DNA of 64,000 nucleotides from Salinimicrobium sp035607535 (GTDB lineage Bacteria; Bacteroidota; Bacteroidia; Flavobacteriales; Flavobacteriaceae): positions 62,001 through 126,000 of the forward strand of contig NZ_JAYDZX010000003.1 of NCBI RefSeq assembly GCF_035607535.1, given 5' to 3'. Below the pieces are notes generated by a model that saw only the letters and a program-made list of their open reading frames with translations, was not told the DNA's origin and did no database searches. The position numbers and the translations under genes were made by a program. Each line of letters starts with the position of its first letter. Position 1 is the first letter of the stretch. This document shows positions 17,201-25,174 of the stretch, piece after piece.

Positions 17201-18628
17201 ATCCGTCCCATTTTGCTAACAGCTCTTACCGATGTGCTTGGGTTCCTGCCTATGGCCATTTCGAGCTCGGCAGGAGCAGAAGTGCAACGGCCACTGGCAA
17301 CTGTGGTTATAGGAGGTTTAATTACCTCTACCCTGCTCACTTTATTCATTTTGCCTATTCTTTATAGATGGGTTGAATCAAGGTCTGGCAAATTAAAATT
17401 TAAACCTTCAATGGGTGGATCTTTTGCTTTAATTCTTGTCCTGTTCCTTTTACCTGCTGGTTTAAGCGGTCAAACAATGGAATTGTCTCAAGAGATTACT
17501 CAGGAGCAAGCAGTATCGTTAGCCCTCCGGAATTATCCACTTCTGAAAAATGAGAAGTCCCAAATTGACCAGGAGCAAGCTCTGAAAAAATCTGCCTGGG
17601 ATTTTGGGGAAACTGAAGTATTTACGGGTGGAGAAGAGCTTGGAGATGCCGGTGGAATATATACGACTATTGGCGTTCAACAGAAAGGGATTGATTTATT
17701 AGGGATACCTTCTAAAACTAAGCTTTACAACAAAAGAATTGCCCTTGCCGAAGAAGCCTATGAACTGTCTCAACTTCAGGTGGCACAGGAGGTGAAAATA
17801 GCCTGGAGTCGTACCTTTTCGGCAAAACAACAGTATCTGTTATTTCAGGAACTGGATTCCCTGTACCAAAAATTAGAACAGGCCGTAAATCTTCGGTACG
17901 ATGTAGAGGCCATCTCAAGATTAGAAATGCTGACAGCCAAAAATAAAGTCAGCCAAATTTCGGTTGATTTGCAACAGGCCGAAATGGACTACCTAACAGC
18001 CTTGCAAAAGCTCAATCTATGGTTGGGAGATGAAGAAGTCTTTGATGTCCCGGATGATTTTCAAGGTATTTTGGACGATGAAATTTTCCTTTACGGAGAT
18101 CTACCTGAGGATCACCCTCTTCTGGAAGTTTCAGAAAAGAAGGTTGCGGTGGCAGAAGCTGCTTATGCTGCAGAAAAGGCTAATTTTCTACCTGATTTCA
18201 GTGTTCAGTACGGACTTCAAAAAGTAAATGGAGCAACCGGTTTTTATAACTATCAGGCCGGAATATCTATTCCAATCCTTTCAGGAGCTGCACACGGGGA
18301 AGTTAAAACGGCAAAAATAGAAAAGGAAATTGCACAAAGAGCTGCCGGTTTTAAGAAAGACCAGATAAAATCTGATTTTGAAATTGCCTTGAGAAACTAT
18401 AAGCGATGGAAATCTTCCTGGTTGTTTTACAGGGATGAAGTCCTTCCCTTGCTGAAGGAACAACGGGAGGGATCATTACTCGCCTTTAATGAAGGTGCCA
18501 TTGAATATGTGGCTTTTATTCAGAATTTAGACAATGCAATGGAGTCAGAAATTAAGGCGCTCAAAGCTTTTGAAAATTATCAAATAGCCCTTGCAGAATT
18601 ACAATTTTACCTAACAGGAAAAAACTAA
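14282..18628 (+). CDS. czcA: CusA/CzcA heavy-metal RND pump fused to a TolC-family outer-membrane domain
   Basis: A 1448-residue fusion. Residues 1-1040 are a heavy-metal RND (HME) permease with 12 transmembrane helices. The TM4 proton relay reads IDFGIIVDGAVIIVES, giving Asp400, Asp406 and Glu413, the positions expected for CzcA. Residues about 1064-1448 are a single TolC-type OEP domain (ITQEQAVSLALRNYPLL and so on). Between them residues 1044-1063 (MGGSFALILVLFLLPAGLSG) look like an ordinary signal peptide ending before Gln1064. The outer-membrane part may thus be translocated and cleaved off after translation. This fusion recurs in Bacteroidota. The pump should move divalent cations (Zn, Co, Cd, Ni or Cu) out of the cell. 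The adaptor gene follows after 4 bp. Confidence 0.93.
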   Translation: MINKIIDFSINNKFIIGLLTVVLIGAGIWSVFQVPVDAQPDITNNQVQVITQAPNLGTEDIEQFVTYPVEIAMSNLPGVTEIRSVSRFGLSVVTIVFEDDMGTYLPRQLVGEKLNAVKDEIPEGFGQPSMGPISTGLGEIYQYTLEVEEEFKDDYSPTELRTIQDWIVRRQMAMVPGVVEVNGVGGMIKQYEVAVDPDELKAIGLSISDVFTALENNNQNTGGAYIEKNHQANFIRGEGLARSVEDLEKIVVTTSGGVPITVADVADVRIGSAVRYGALTKNGQGEAVGGMVMMLKGANSNEVIDNVKDRIEQIQKSLPEGVSIKPFLDRSELISDTTSTVTKNLLEGGLIVIFVLVLLLGNWRGGLIVASTIPLSLLFAFILMNLFDVWANLMSLGAIDFGIIVDGAVIIVESTVFTIHQRMKKRGELNKAERNNIAASSAKKMMNSAFFGQLIILIVFLPILALEGVEGKMFKPMALTFIFAMLGAMILCLTYVPMISALFLKESKKRKRSYGDKFVGWVQNKYEPLLNKSLKRGKIVLGSAITLFALAAFMFTKMGGEFIPQLDEGDIAFHIILKPGSSLDEGIATSTRIEQLLLDEFPEIEQIVTRFGVSDVPTDPMPMDIGDSFIILKDKDEWTSADSKDELIAKIKETIGIIPGVSYEFTQPVEMRFNELLTGVREDVAVKLYGEDLEVLASKAQEMGNIISTVEGVADMKVEATAGLPQITVNYNRNKTAQYGLQIKELNSLIQSAFAGGDAGVIFEGERRFDLVVRLQEEERTSIENIRNLYVTLPSGSQIPLKEVAEISYQPGPMQISRDNTNRRTYVGVNIRNRDVKSVVEDIQTKLDAEFELPPGYYIRYGGAFENFERASKRLQIVVPIALLLIFILIFFALKSFKQTTMIYIAIPLAAIGGIFSLWLRDMPFSISAGVGFIVLFGVAVLNGLVLISSFNELKEEGVKNLNERISLGTRSRIRPILLTALTDVLGFLPMAISSSAGAEVQRPLATVVIGGLITSTLLTLFILPILYRWVESRSGKLKFKPSMGGSFALILVLFLLPAGLSGQTMELSQEITQEQAVSLALRNYPLLKNEKSQIDQEQALKKSAWDFGETEVFTGGEELGDAGGIYTTIGVQQKGIDLLGIPSKTKLYNKRIALAEEAYELSQLQVAQEVKIAWSRTFSAKQQYLLFQELDSLYQKLEQAVNLRYDVEAISRLEMLTAKNKVSQISVDLQQAEMDYLTALQKLNLWLGDEEVFDVPDDFQGILDDEIFLYGDLPEDHPLLEVSEKKVAVAEAAYAAEKANFLPDFSVQYGLQKVNGATGFYNYQAGISIPILSGAAHGEVKTAKIEKEIAQRAAGFKKDQIKSDFEIALRNYKRWKSSWLFYRDEVLPLLKEQREGSLLAFNEGAIEYVAFIQNLDNAMESEIKALKAFENYQIALAELQFYLTGKN

Positions 18629-18632
18629 AAAA

Positions 18633-19805
18633 ATGAGATTTCAAACAATATATATACTTCCGTTTCTCCTCCTACTGTCTTGCGGGGAAAATACTGAAAA
18701 AGAGGTGACACAGAAAAAAGAAGCTGAACCTGCAAAAACAGAAACGGTCAAGGAAGCTATGCTGTCACAACAGCAGTTCGATGTGCTTGACATGAAGATT
18801 GACAGCCTTACAACCAGGTTAATGAGCGGATATGTACAGGCAAATGGAGAGCTGGAAGTCCCTCCTCAAAGCCAGGCTGCAGTCACTCCAGTTATTGGAG
18901 GTAATGTATCATCAATAACAGTGATCGAAGGAGATGAAGTTCAGCGTGGAGATGTATTAGCCTATATCGAGCACCCGGAGATCATCGAGATACAAACGCA
19001 ATTTTTGAATGCCTTAAACAGTCTGAATTATCAGGAAAAAGAGTTCCAAAGGCAAAAGAAATTGTACGAAGCCGGAGTGGGTTCAGGGCAAATCTTTCAG
19101 CGTGCCGAGGCAGAACTGGAAAGCCTAAAGGGACAGGTGGCAGGGCTTAAGGCTCAGTTGCAACAATTGAACATCAATCCTGAAACTATCCAAAATGGAA
19201 ATATCCAGCAGAGGATTGCGGTTAGAAGCCCTATAGATGGAGCTGTTCAATCGGTTAACATTAAAACAGGCCAATTTGTACAGGCGCAGTCTGAAATGTT
19301 TGAGCTTATCAATACGAAAGATGTTCATGTAGACTTTATGGTCTTTGAAAAAGATGTGGCAAAAGTGGAGAAAGGACAGAAAGTATTTTTCACTATCGAA
19401 TCATTACCAGGAACTGAATTGACCGCGGAAATAATTTCTGTAAGCAAGAACTTTGAGCAGGATCCCAAAGCAGTTCATGTTCATGCGGAAATCATCGACA
19501 GGCCTGAAAATCTTGTTCCGGGAATGTATGTAAGAGGGCGAATTGCGGTTGACAATCAACAAACAACAGCCTTACCCGAATCTGCCATAGTTAGAGAAGG
19601 TGGTAAATTTTATGCTTTTACTGCAGAAGAGGAAGGAGATGCGTGGAGCTTTCGACCTGTGGAAGTTATTACCGGGACTGATGAAGGTGAATGGGTTGAA
19701 GTAAAGCTAATAAAAGATCTTCCAGAGAACATGAGATTTGCCTATAACAATGCCTACTATCTTATGGCGGAGATGCAAAAGGGAGAAGGTGGACACAGCC
19801 ATTAA
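18633..19805 (+). CDS. czcB: Heavy-metal RND periplasmic adaptor lipoprotein (CzcB/CusB-like)
   Basis: Membrane-fusion partner of the preceding CzcA-TolC protein. The signal ends in LLLLSCG, a lipobox with the lipidated Cys at 17. The protein has the lipoyl-type half-motifs VSSITVIEGDEVQRGDVLAYIEHP and SPIDGAVQSVNIKTGQFVQA, an alpha-hairpin between them (about 120-195), a beta-barrel and a C-terminal domain ending GGHSH, a possible metal ligand. The length of 390 residues is typical. The gene is four bases from czcA, and a CDF gene follows 29 bp later, so one transcript is likely. Confidence 0.93.
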   Translation: MRFQTIYILPFLLLLSCGENTEKEVTQKKEAEPAKTETVKEAMLSQQQFDVLDMKIDSLTTRLMSGYVQANGELEVPPQSQAAVTPVIGGNVSSITVIEGDEVQRGDVLAYIEHPEIIEIQTQFLNALNSLNYQEKEFQRQKKLYEAGVGSGQIFQRAEAELESLKGQVAGLKAQLQQLNINPETIQNGNIQQRIAVRSPIDGAVQSVNIKTGQFVQAQSEMFELINTKDVHVDFMVFEKDVAKVEKGQKVFFTIESLPGTELTAEIISVSKNFEQDPKAVHVHAEIIDRPENLVPGMYVRGRIAVDNQQTTALPESAIVREGGKFYAFTAEEEGDAWSFRPVEVITGTDEGEWVEVKLIKDLPENMRFAYNNAYYLMAEMQKGEGGHSH

Positions 19806-19834
19806 TTTTAAGTAATTTAGAAAAAACAACAGAT

Positions 19835-20722
19835 ATGGGTCACGATCATTCTCACGAAAGTTCTGGAAAGAATCTTAAGCTGGCATTTTTCATAAATGTT
19901 GGGTTTACCATTATCGAGATCATTGGAGGATTTCTTACCAATAGCGTCGCAATCATTTCTGATGCCTTGCATGACCTGGGAGATAGTTTGTCACTCGGGC
20001 TTGCGTGGTATATAGAGGGTAAGGCTAATAAAAAGGGGGCTACAGACGAATTTAGCTTCGGGTATGCCCGCTTCAGGCTTTTGGGTGCTTTAATTAATTC
20101 TGTTGTTCTTGTAGCGGGTTCTATTTATATTATTTACGAAGCAATTTCCCGACTCCAGAATCCGGAGGCTGTTGACTCAAAGTACATGATCGGTTTCGCT
20201 ATCCTCGGAGTGTTGGCAAACGGTTATGCTGCCTGGAAGGTAAGTGGAGGAAAATCTTTAAATGACAAGGTTGTAAGCTGGCACCTCCTGGAAGATGTAT
20301 TGGGATGGGTCGCTGTTCTTATTGTGGCTATTATTCTGCAGTTTAAAGACTGGTACATTCTGGACCCAATCCTCTCGCTGGGTATTACGCTTTACATCTT
20401 ATGGGGTGTCGGCAGAAGACTTAAAGACACCCTTCATCTGCTTCTGCAGGGGGTTCCGGAAGGATTGGATATGCAGGAAGTCAAAAAGCAGCTACAGCAG
20501 GTTGATCACGTCAATTCTATTCATCACATGCATGTTTGGTCCCTGGATGGGGAACACCATGTGCTAACCGCTCACCTGGTCCTGGAAAAGATCAGCCACT
20601 TCGATCAAATAGATGACGTGCGGCAGAAGGCTATAGAGTCTGTGGAAGAGTGGGATTTTAGCCATCATACGTTTCAGTTAGAACTCGATAAGGAAAAATG
20701 CCCGATGCTGAAGAGTCACTAA
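19835..20722 (+). CDS. Cation diffusion facilitator (CzcD/ZitB-type) efflux transporter
   Basis: Zn2+/Cd2+/Co2+:H+ antiporter of the CDF family, 295 residues with six TM helices. The N-terminus MGHDHSHES is a His-rich metal entry tail. The transport site is visible as SDALHDLGD (Asp43, Asp47 and His46 region, TM2) and WHLLEDVLGW (His150, Asp154, TM5). The cytoplasmic C-terminal domain has HHMHVWSLDGEHHVLTAHL, as in ZitB/CzcD, and ends with SHHTFQLEL. It is part of the metal efflux operon and would load the periplasm for export by the CzcA-TolC complex. Confidence 0.94.
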   Translation: MGHDHSHESSGKNLKLAFFINVGFTIIEIIGGFLTNSVAIISDALHDLGDSLSLGLAWYIEGKANKKGATDEFSFGYARFRLLGALINSVVLVAGSIYIIYEAISRLQNPEAVDSKYMIGFAILGVLANGYAAWKVSGGKSLNDKVVSWHLLEDVLGWVAVLIVAIILQFKDWYILDPILSLGITLYILWGVGRRLKDTLHLLLQGVPEGLDMQEVKKQLQQVDHVNSIHHMHVWSLDGEHHVLTAHLVLEKISHFDQIDDVRQKAIESVEEWDFSHHTFQLELDKEKCPMLKSH

Positions 20723-20750
20723 AACTAATTTACTAAAGCTTGACGTAAGT

Positions 20751-21542
20751 ATGAATAAAAGCATTTTCACTATCCAAAAGATGGACTGTCCTTCCGAGGA
20801 ACAGATGATAAGAATGAAACTTGAACCGGTTGACCAGGTAAAGCATCTGGAATTCGATATTAATCGGAGAAAACTCGAAGTATATCATACAGGGAATGGG
20901 AATGAAATCCACCGCGCCATTAGCCAGTTGGGTTTAAATGACAGACTTGAGGAAACAACTGAAGCTGTCTTGCCTTTGCCCTCAGATGATTCCCATCAAA
21001 AGAAAATTTTGTGGTGGGTACTCGGAATCAACTTCGGGTTCTTTCTTCTGGAAATGACCACCGGATTAATTTCAAACTCAATGGGTCTTATTGCCGATTC
21101 TCTGGACATGCTTGCAGACGCCTTTGTTTATGCGCTAAGTCTGTTCGCTGTGGGAACATCTATAGGAAGAAAAAAGAGAATAGCAGGAATAAGTGGTTAT
21201 CTACAAATGGGACTGGCTTTGGTGGGATTTGCAGAGGTCTTGAGAAGATTTTTTTCAAGTACCGATATGCCTCTGTTCGAGTGGATGATATTTGTTTCCA
21301 TTTTTGCCCTCGCCGGAAATCTGATCTCTCTTTGGCTCATTAACAAAGCTAAAAGCGATGAGGCTCACATGCAAGCCAGTGCTATTTTCACTTCCAACGA
21401 TATCATTGTAAACGGTGGAGTAATACTGGCCGGAGTTCTCGTGTATTTCCTCGACAGTAAGTGGCCCGATTTAATTATTGGAGGCATTGTTTTTTCATTT
21501 GTCATGCGAGGCGCTCTTCGAATTTTGAAATTATCAAAGTAG
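20751..21542 (+). CDS. Cation transporter, CDF family, with N-terminal HMA-like domain
   Basis: A 263-residue CDF-type carrier. The N-terminal 70 residues have an HMA-like ferredoxin fold pattern (FTIQKMDCPSEEQMIRMKL), but only one Cys remains where HMA domains have CxxC. The membrane part has six predicted helices with ADSLDMLAD (TM2 metal Asp pair) and SAIFTSNDIIVNGG in TM5, where the usual HxxxD is changed to S/N-D. It lacks the long cytoplasmic C-terminal domain of the preceding CDF. The metal is unknown and the altered site suggests a different specificity. It starts 28 bp after the first CDF gene. Confidence 0.85.
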   Translation: MNKSIFTIQKMDCPSEEQMIRMKLEPVDQVKHLEFDINRRKLEVYHTGNGNEIHRAISQLGLNDRLEETTEAVLPLPSDDSHQKKILWWVLGINFGFFLLEMTTGLISNSMGLIADSLDMLADAFVYALSLFAVGTSIGRKKRIAGISGYLQMGLALVGFAEVLRRFFSSTDMPLFEWMIFVSIFALAGNLISLWLINKAKSDEAHMQASAIFTSNDIIVNGGVILAGVLVYFLDSKWPDLIIGGIVFSFVMRGALRILKLSK

Positions 21543-21643
21543 AGCGGGTTGACTTGGAAAGCCGCGACTTTATAACAGAAGTTTAAGAAGGAGCAGGATG
21601 TAAATGGTTAATTTAGAGTACAAAACCCTCTTTTTTACCGGAA

Positions 21644-22381
21644 ATGAGCGAATTCTTAATGGTTTTATTACTTGCCGCTATGCCTGCCGTGGGGAATTTT
21701 TCAGGCGGTTTGCTGGCAGAGTGGATCAATGTTTCCGAAAAAACCTTGAATTTGGCGCTTCACTTCGCTGCAGGTATAATACTCGCTGTTGTAGGTTTAG
21801 AATTAATGCCTACTGCACTTGAAGTAGAGCAACCATGGATTCCCATTGCAGCTTTTATGGGAGGAGGCTTCACTTTTCTTCTTCTGGAAAAAGCGGTTCA
21901 TTTCATTAAAGACCGGTTCGGAGGTGAAGGCAAGGCAACGGGATCTGCCTGGGGGATCTATTTGGGAGTTGCCATTGATCTTTTTAGCGATGGCATCATG
22001 ATAGGTACAGGATCTACTGTATCAGTGTCTCTGGGGCTCCTTCTCGCCCTGGGGCAGGTACCTGCAGATATCCCGGAAGGTTTTGCCACAATTGCCACTT
22101 TCAAGAGCAAGGGAGTACCTAAGAAAATGCGCTACTTACTTGCAGCCGGTTTTACAATTCCTATTCTCCTCGGCGCTACAATTGGTTTTTGGACAATGCG
22201 CAACAGTGGTGATTTAGTTAAATTCAGTCTGCTGGCATTTACTGCCGGTATCCTGCTCAGCGTCGCCATCGAAGAAATTTTAACAGAAGCTCATGGTAAA
22301 CCCGATCCTGTCTATGCTTCTGTTCTTTTGACTTCAGGTTTTTCCCTGTTCGCATTGCTAACGGTTTATTTAGAAGGCTAA
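21644..22381 (+). CDS. ZIP family metal permease
   Basis: A 245-residue ZIP-family transporter with about eight TM helices. The TM4/TM5 metal motifs are recognisable but altered: AIDLFSDGIMIGTGS and PADIPEGFATI, with Asp in place of the usual His in HN/HxxPEG. A third segment, SVAIEEILTEAH, carries TM6/7 acidic residues. ZIP proteins usually move Zn2+ or other divalent cations into the cytosol. In this efflux block the direction and role are unclear. The gene lies 101 bp after the second CDF and 12 bp before the antiporter. The chosen ATG at 21644 begins the first helix directly. Confidence 0.85.
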   Translation: MSEFLMVLLLAAMPAVGNFSGGLLAEWINVSEKTLNLALHFAAGIILAVVGLELMPTALEVEQPWIPIAAFMGGGFTFLLLEKAVHFIKDRFGGEGKATGSAWGIYLGVAIDLFSDGIMIGTGSTVSVSLGLLLALGQVPADIPEGFATIATFKSKGVPKKMRYLLAAGFTIPILLGATIGFWTMRNSGDLVKFSLLAFTAGILLSVAIEEILTEAHGKPDPVYASVLLTSGFSLFALLTVYLEG

Positions 22382-22393
22382 AAAAAATAGACT

Positions 22394-23410
22394 ATGAATA
22401 TCTGGTTATGGGCTTTAGTTCTGATTGCAGCTGTCTGGGCAGCGCACTGGGGTGCGGAGCACTTGTCAAAACCTTTGAAAAAGTTAAGAAAACAATGGGG
22501 CTTTTCGGTAGCTGCCGGCGGGGCCTTAATTGGTTTGGCAGCAGCAAGTCCTGAAATAGGAATTAATATCACCAGTGCAGTAACCGGCGTGGGAGATATT
22601 GGTCTGGGGACCATGTTTGGCTCTAATGTTATTGCTATTCCTTTAATGGTCATAACCGCTTACATTGCGACCAGGCATCTAAAAAATAAGAACAAAGATG
22701 AAGGACACCAGGAGCACAAGAAGGAGCACCTCCTAAAAGTAGATCCCACGGCCGTAACAGTCCAGGCTTTACCATACTTGGTAATTGTAGCAGTAGTAGC
22801 TATACTAACTGTTCCTTCTGCCTGGAGAGGATTACAGCCCGTGGATGGCTGGATAATGTTGGGAATGTATATCGCTTTTCTTGCTCAGGCTCTCCTTAGA
22901 GGAAAAAAAGAAAGGGAAAAAGTGGAATGGAAGAAAAAGGAGATCTGGTTAGCGGTAGCAGGCCTGGTTGCTTTAGGTTTAGGCGCCTTTTTCACAGTTC
23001 GTGCTACAGAAAACCTGGTTTCCTCCTTTGGATTAGCACAAATAGTGGGTGGTTTATTTATTACAGCTCCAATGGCTGCATTGCCCGAAGTTTTTGCTAC
23101 CTGGAGTGTAGCTAAAAGTGGTCAGATAACTTCGGGTGTCACCAGCGTCATAGGAGATCATGCCGTTACGCTTACCGTAGCCTTTTTTCCTCTGGCCTTG
23201 GTGGGCCTGCCGGTAAGCAACTTTACCTTATTTGTGACGGTTTTGAGCTTTGTAGGATTAGTAGGTATTCTTTATGCCGCTTTTATTCATATGGGCAGCA
23301 AGAAAAGCGGACATGGTTTTAAACGGTGGCAGGTCGTTACCCTTGGAGGTGTGTTGCTCGTTTACATAGCAGTTGTTCTTTTTGGGGTACTAAATATCAT
23401 GAATAATTGA
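22394..23410 (+). CDS. CaCA-type cation:proton/sodium antiporter
   Basis: A 338-residue member of the Ca2+:cation antiporter superfamily with about ten TM helices in two inverted halves. The alpha-repeats read IGLAAASPEIGINITSAVTG (half 1) and FITAPMAALPEVFATWSVAK (half 2). Each carries the Pro-Glu ligand pair expected at the ion site. A charged, His-containing loop (GHQEHKKEHLLK, about 112-123) separates the halves. It is the last gene of the metal block, and the mobile-element replication region follows. The ion could be Ca2+, or another divalent metal given the context. Confidence 0.85.
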   Translation: MNIWLWALVLIAAVWAAHWGAEHLSKPLKKLRKQWGFSVAAGGALIGLAAASPEIGINITSAVTGVGDIGLGTMFGSNVIAIPLMVITAYIATRHLKNKNKDEGHQEHKKEHLLKVDPTAVTVQALPYLVIVAVVAILTVPSAWRGLQPVDGWIMLGMYIAFLAQALLRGKKEREKVEWKKKEIWLAVAGLVALGLGAFFTVRATENLVSSFGLAQIVGGLFITAPMAALPEVFATWSVAKSGQITSGVTSVIGDHAVTLTVAFFPLALVGLPVSNFTLFVTVLSFVGLVGILYAAFIHMGSKKSGHGFKRWQVVTLGGVLLVYIAVVLFGVLNIMNN

Positions 23411-24113
23411 TCATGTATGCAATACACACATCATGAACCGTCACTTTAATACCGGATCCTGAATTCGAGTTCCGAAGGAATATAGGTAGTTGGACATGGT
23501 TCTGTTCCTGGCATTCTATAGTTGTTTAGGATCCAATATAAACTTACCCTTAGGAAGCGTTTTCGCGATCTATGTATTTATTTCACTTCCTTTTTCCCTC
23601 CTGTTTAAAAAAGACCTTCGATTTTAAGGAAAAAAGCAGTTTCAATCAAACAACGCTTGCAACGGTAATGAAAAAAGATACAACTGTTGATTTTCAGTAC
23701 TTTATAAAAACATAGCTCCGCCGAATCACCCGTAGCAACCGTAAATTCAACCGTAAATCAACCGTGACATTGGTAGCGGTTGCAACCGTGAGTCAACCGC
23801 ACCGGTTGCAGCGGTTGCAACGGCAGGTATTTATCTGAAAATTCAGAAACTGAATGAGGAAAAGCAATCATGTGAAAGGCTTTTTGAATATAATCTTACC
23901 AGGCTGCTTTTTTCCGCAGAATATCTATTTTTGCCAAAGAGTAGCAACTGTTATAGCAACGGCTTAACCAGCACTAATCTTGCTAATAATGAACTGTTTC
24001 GTTTGCTAATTACTTCAGGATAATTTTTTTTGCAACGGCGAAGCAACTGCAGTAGCATCTGCGAGTATATCAAAAAGGACCATACATCCGCAACAGTAAA
24101 TAAAACCACTACT
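23411..24113. other. Non-coding region with iteron-like repeats (possible replication origin)
   Basis: About 700 bp without a supportable gene. The first 200 bp look featureless. From about 23654 the sequence is rich in GTTGCAACGG/GCAACCGT motifs, densest at 23731-23826, with further single copies near 24030. Position directly upstream of the element's replication genes suggests an origin or control region. Confidence 0.5.
23731..23826. repeat. Iteron-like repeat block (CAACCGTAAAT / GCGGTTGCAACSG)
   Basis: Direct copies GCAACCGTAAAT (23735), CAACCGTAAAT (23748) and CAACCGTGAC (23759) are followed by GCGGTTGCAACCGT (23776), GTCAACCGC (23792), ACCGGTTGCA (23801) and GCGGTTGCAACGGC (23811). 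CGGTTGCAACCG at 23777-23788 is a perfect 12-bp palindrome. Spacings of 11-13 bp are iteron-like. The units are too short and too closely packed for CRISPR. Confidence 0.7.
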
Positions 24114-24791
24114 ATGAGTTTAAAACTTAATATCCCAAATGGTATAATTTTTCACTCCTATTTTTTATTCTGGAAAGATATCAATCACGTAGAGGAATTT
24201 TTTACTCGAAGATTTGAGAATTACCTTTACAATTATAGTCATGAGCGAAGCAAAATAGAGGATTCTTCAGGGAGCAGTAAATTATATTATTCGGGAGTGA
24301 CCAAAGACGGAATAGAAATCACAGAAATTGATTTTATTAACCAGGAAATTTATAAGTTAAATAGAATTCCTTTAGAAACTGTAGACTTTGACGGAAGGAA
24401 GAGAGTGGAATTCTACCGGCAGTACCTTCAAAAAAGATTAATGAACATCTTAATGGGAGAAACAAAGCCTTTGCCAAAACCAGAGATCGATTTAGATGAA
24501 AAAATTACCCGTACCACCTGGTTTAAAATAGGGATAACTTTTGCCACTGGTCAAGCTCAGGAACTTTATGAAAAATACAAGCAGGAGAAAGGTCACTTCA
24601 CGAAAATGGCTATAAAATTAGGTTTTAAAGAAACTGATCGTCCTTATTTTTCCGAGACCATCAATAACAGTACTATTGGTAATAAGAACCTCTACTCCAG
24701 CCCGGATAAGCTTAAAACCATATACGCCTATTGTCAGGTAAAGAATATTGAAGTATGTCATGATTTTATAGCTCAAATCGAATCCATTTAA
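24114..24791 (+). CDS. Mobile-element protein of unknown function
   Basis: A soluble protein of 225 residues, not assigned to a family. The start is taken at ATG 24114 (MSLKLNIPNGIIFHSY). A longer frame from a TTG at 24030 would run through the repeat-rich region. The first half has many aromatic residues (FWKDINHVEEFFTRRFENYLYNYS). The C-terminal half reads like a DNA-associated helical domain (HFTKMAIKLGFKETDRPYFSETINN, TIYAYCQVKNIEVCHDFI). It stands directly before the HTH gene of the replication module, a place where Bacteroidota elements often carry an uncharacterised gene. A DNA-binding or replication-accessory role is a guess. Confidence 0.65.
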   Translation: MSLKLNIPNGIIFHSYFLFWKDINHVEEFFTRRFENYLYNYSHERSKIEDSSGSSKLYYSGVTKDGIEITEIDFINQEIYKLNRIPLETVDFDGRKRVEFYRQYLQKRLMNILMGETKPLPKPEIDLDEKITRTTWFKIGITFATGQAQELYEKYKQEKGHFTKMAIKLGFKETDRPYFSETINNSTIGNKNLYSSPDKLKTIYAYCQVKNIEVCHDFIAQIESI

Positions 24792-24888
24792 ATCCCTTTC
24801 AATAAACCGTACTGAAACCGTACTGGTACGGCAATGAGTACCAAACTTACTGCAGCACATTTGGCTTATCAATTAAATCAAAAGTCAA

Positions 24889-25170
24889 ATGGAAAACATT
24901 TTTTTACAGGGCACCACTACAGATAAGTTGGTGGACCTTATTTCTCAAGATGTAAAGCGCCAACTTGAAGCGTTTAAAAAGGAATTAACTAACGAGCAGG
25001 CAAATGATGAGCTTCTTACCCGGGAGGAAGCATGTCAATTCCTAAAAATCAACTCTTCGACGCTGTGGGCGTGGACCAACAAAGGCAAAGTAAAAGCCTA
25101 TGGCATTGCTAACCGCCGGTACTACAAAAGGAGTGAATTGATGGAATGTTTAACCGTACTTAAAAAGTAA
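24889..25170 (+). CDS. Helix-turn-helix (excisionase/MerR-type) DNA-binding protein
   Basis: A small DNA-binding protein of 93 residues. The N-terminal amphipathic helix (DKLVDLISQDVKRQLEAFKKEL) is followed by LLTREEACQFLKINSSTLWAW, TNKGKVKAYGIANRRYYKRS and ELMECLTVL, a complete HTH_17-type winged helix. Such proteins are frequent in Bacteroidota integrative elements, where they act in excision or replication control. It is 4 bp upstream of the helicase gene. The frameshifted gene at 7468-7769 is its relative. Confidence 0.87.
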   Translation: MENIFLQGTTTDKLVDLISQDVKRQLEAFKKELTNEQANDELLTREEACQFLKINSSTLWAWTNKGKVKAYGIANRRYYKRSELMECLTVLKK

Positions 25171-25174
25171 GGCT

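Noticed and set aside
23731..23826. Possible CRISPR array
   Set aside because: The repeated words are 9-14 bp with no regular 30-40 bp spacers, and no cas gene is nearby. They fit iterons better.
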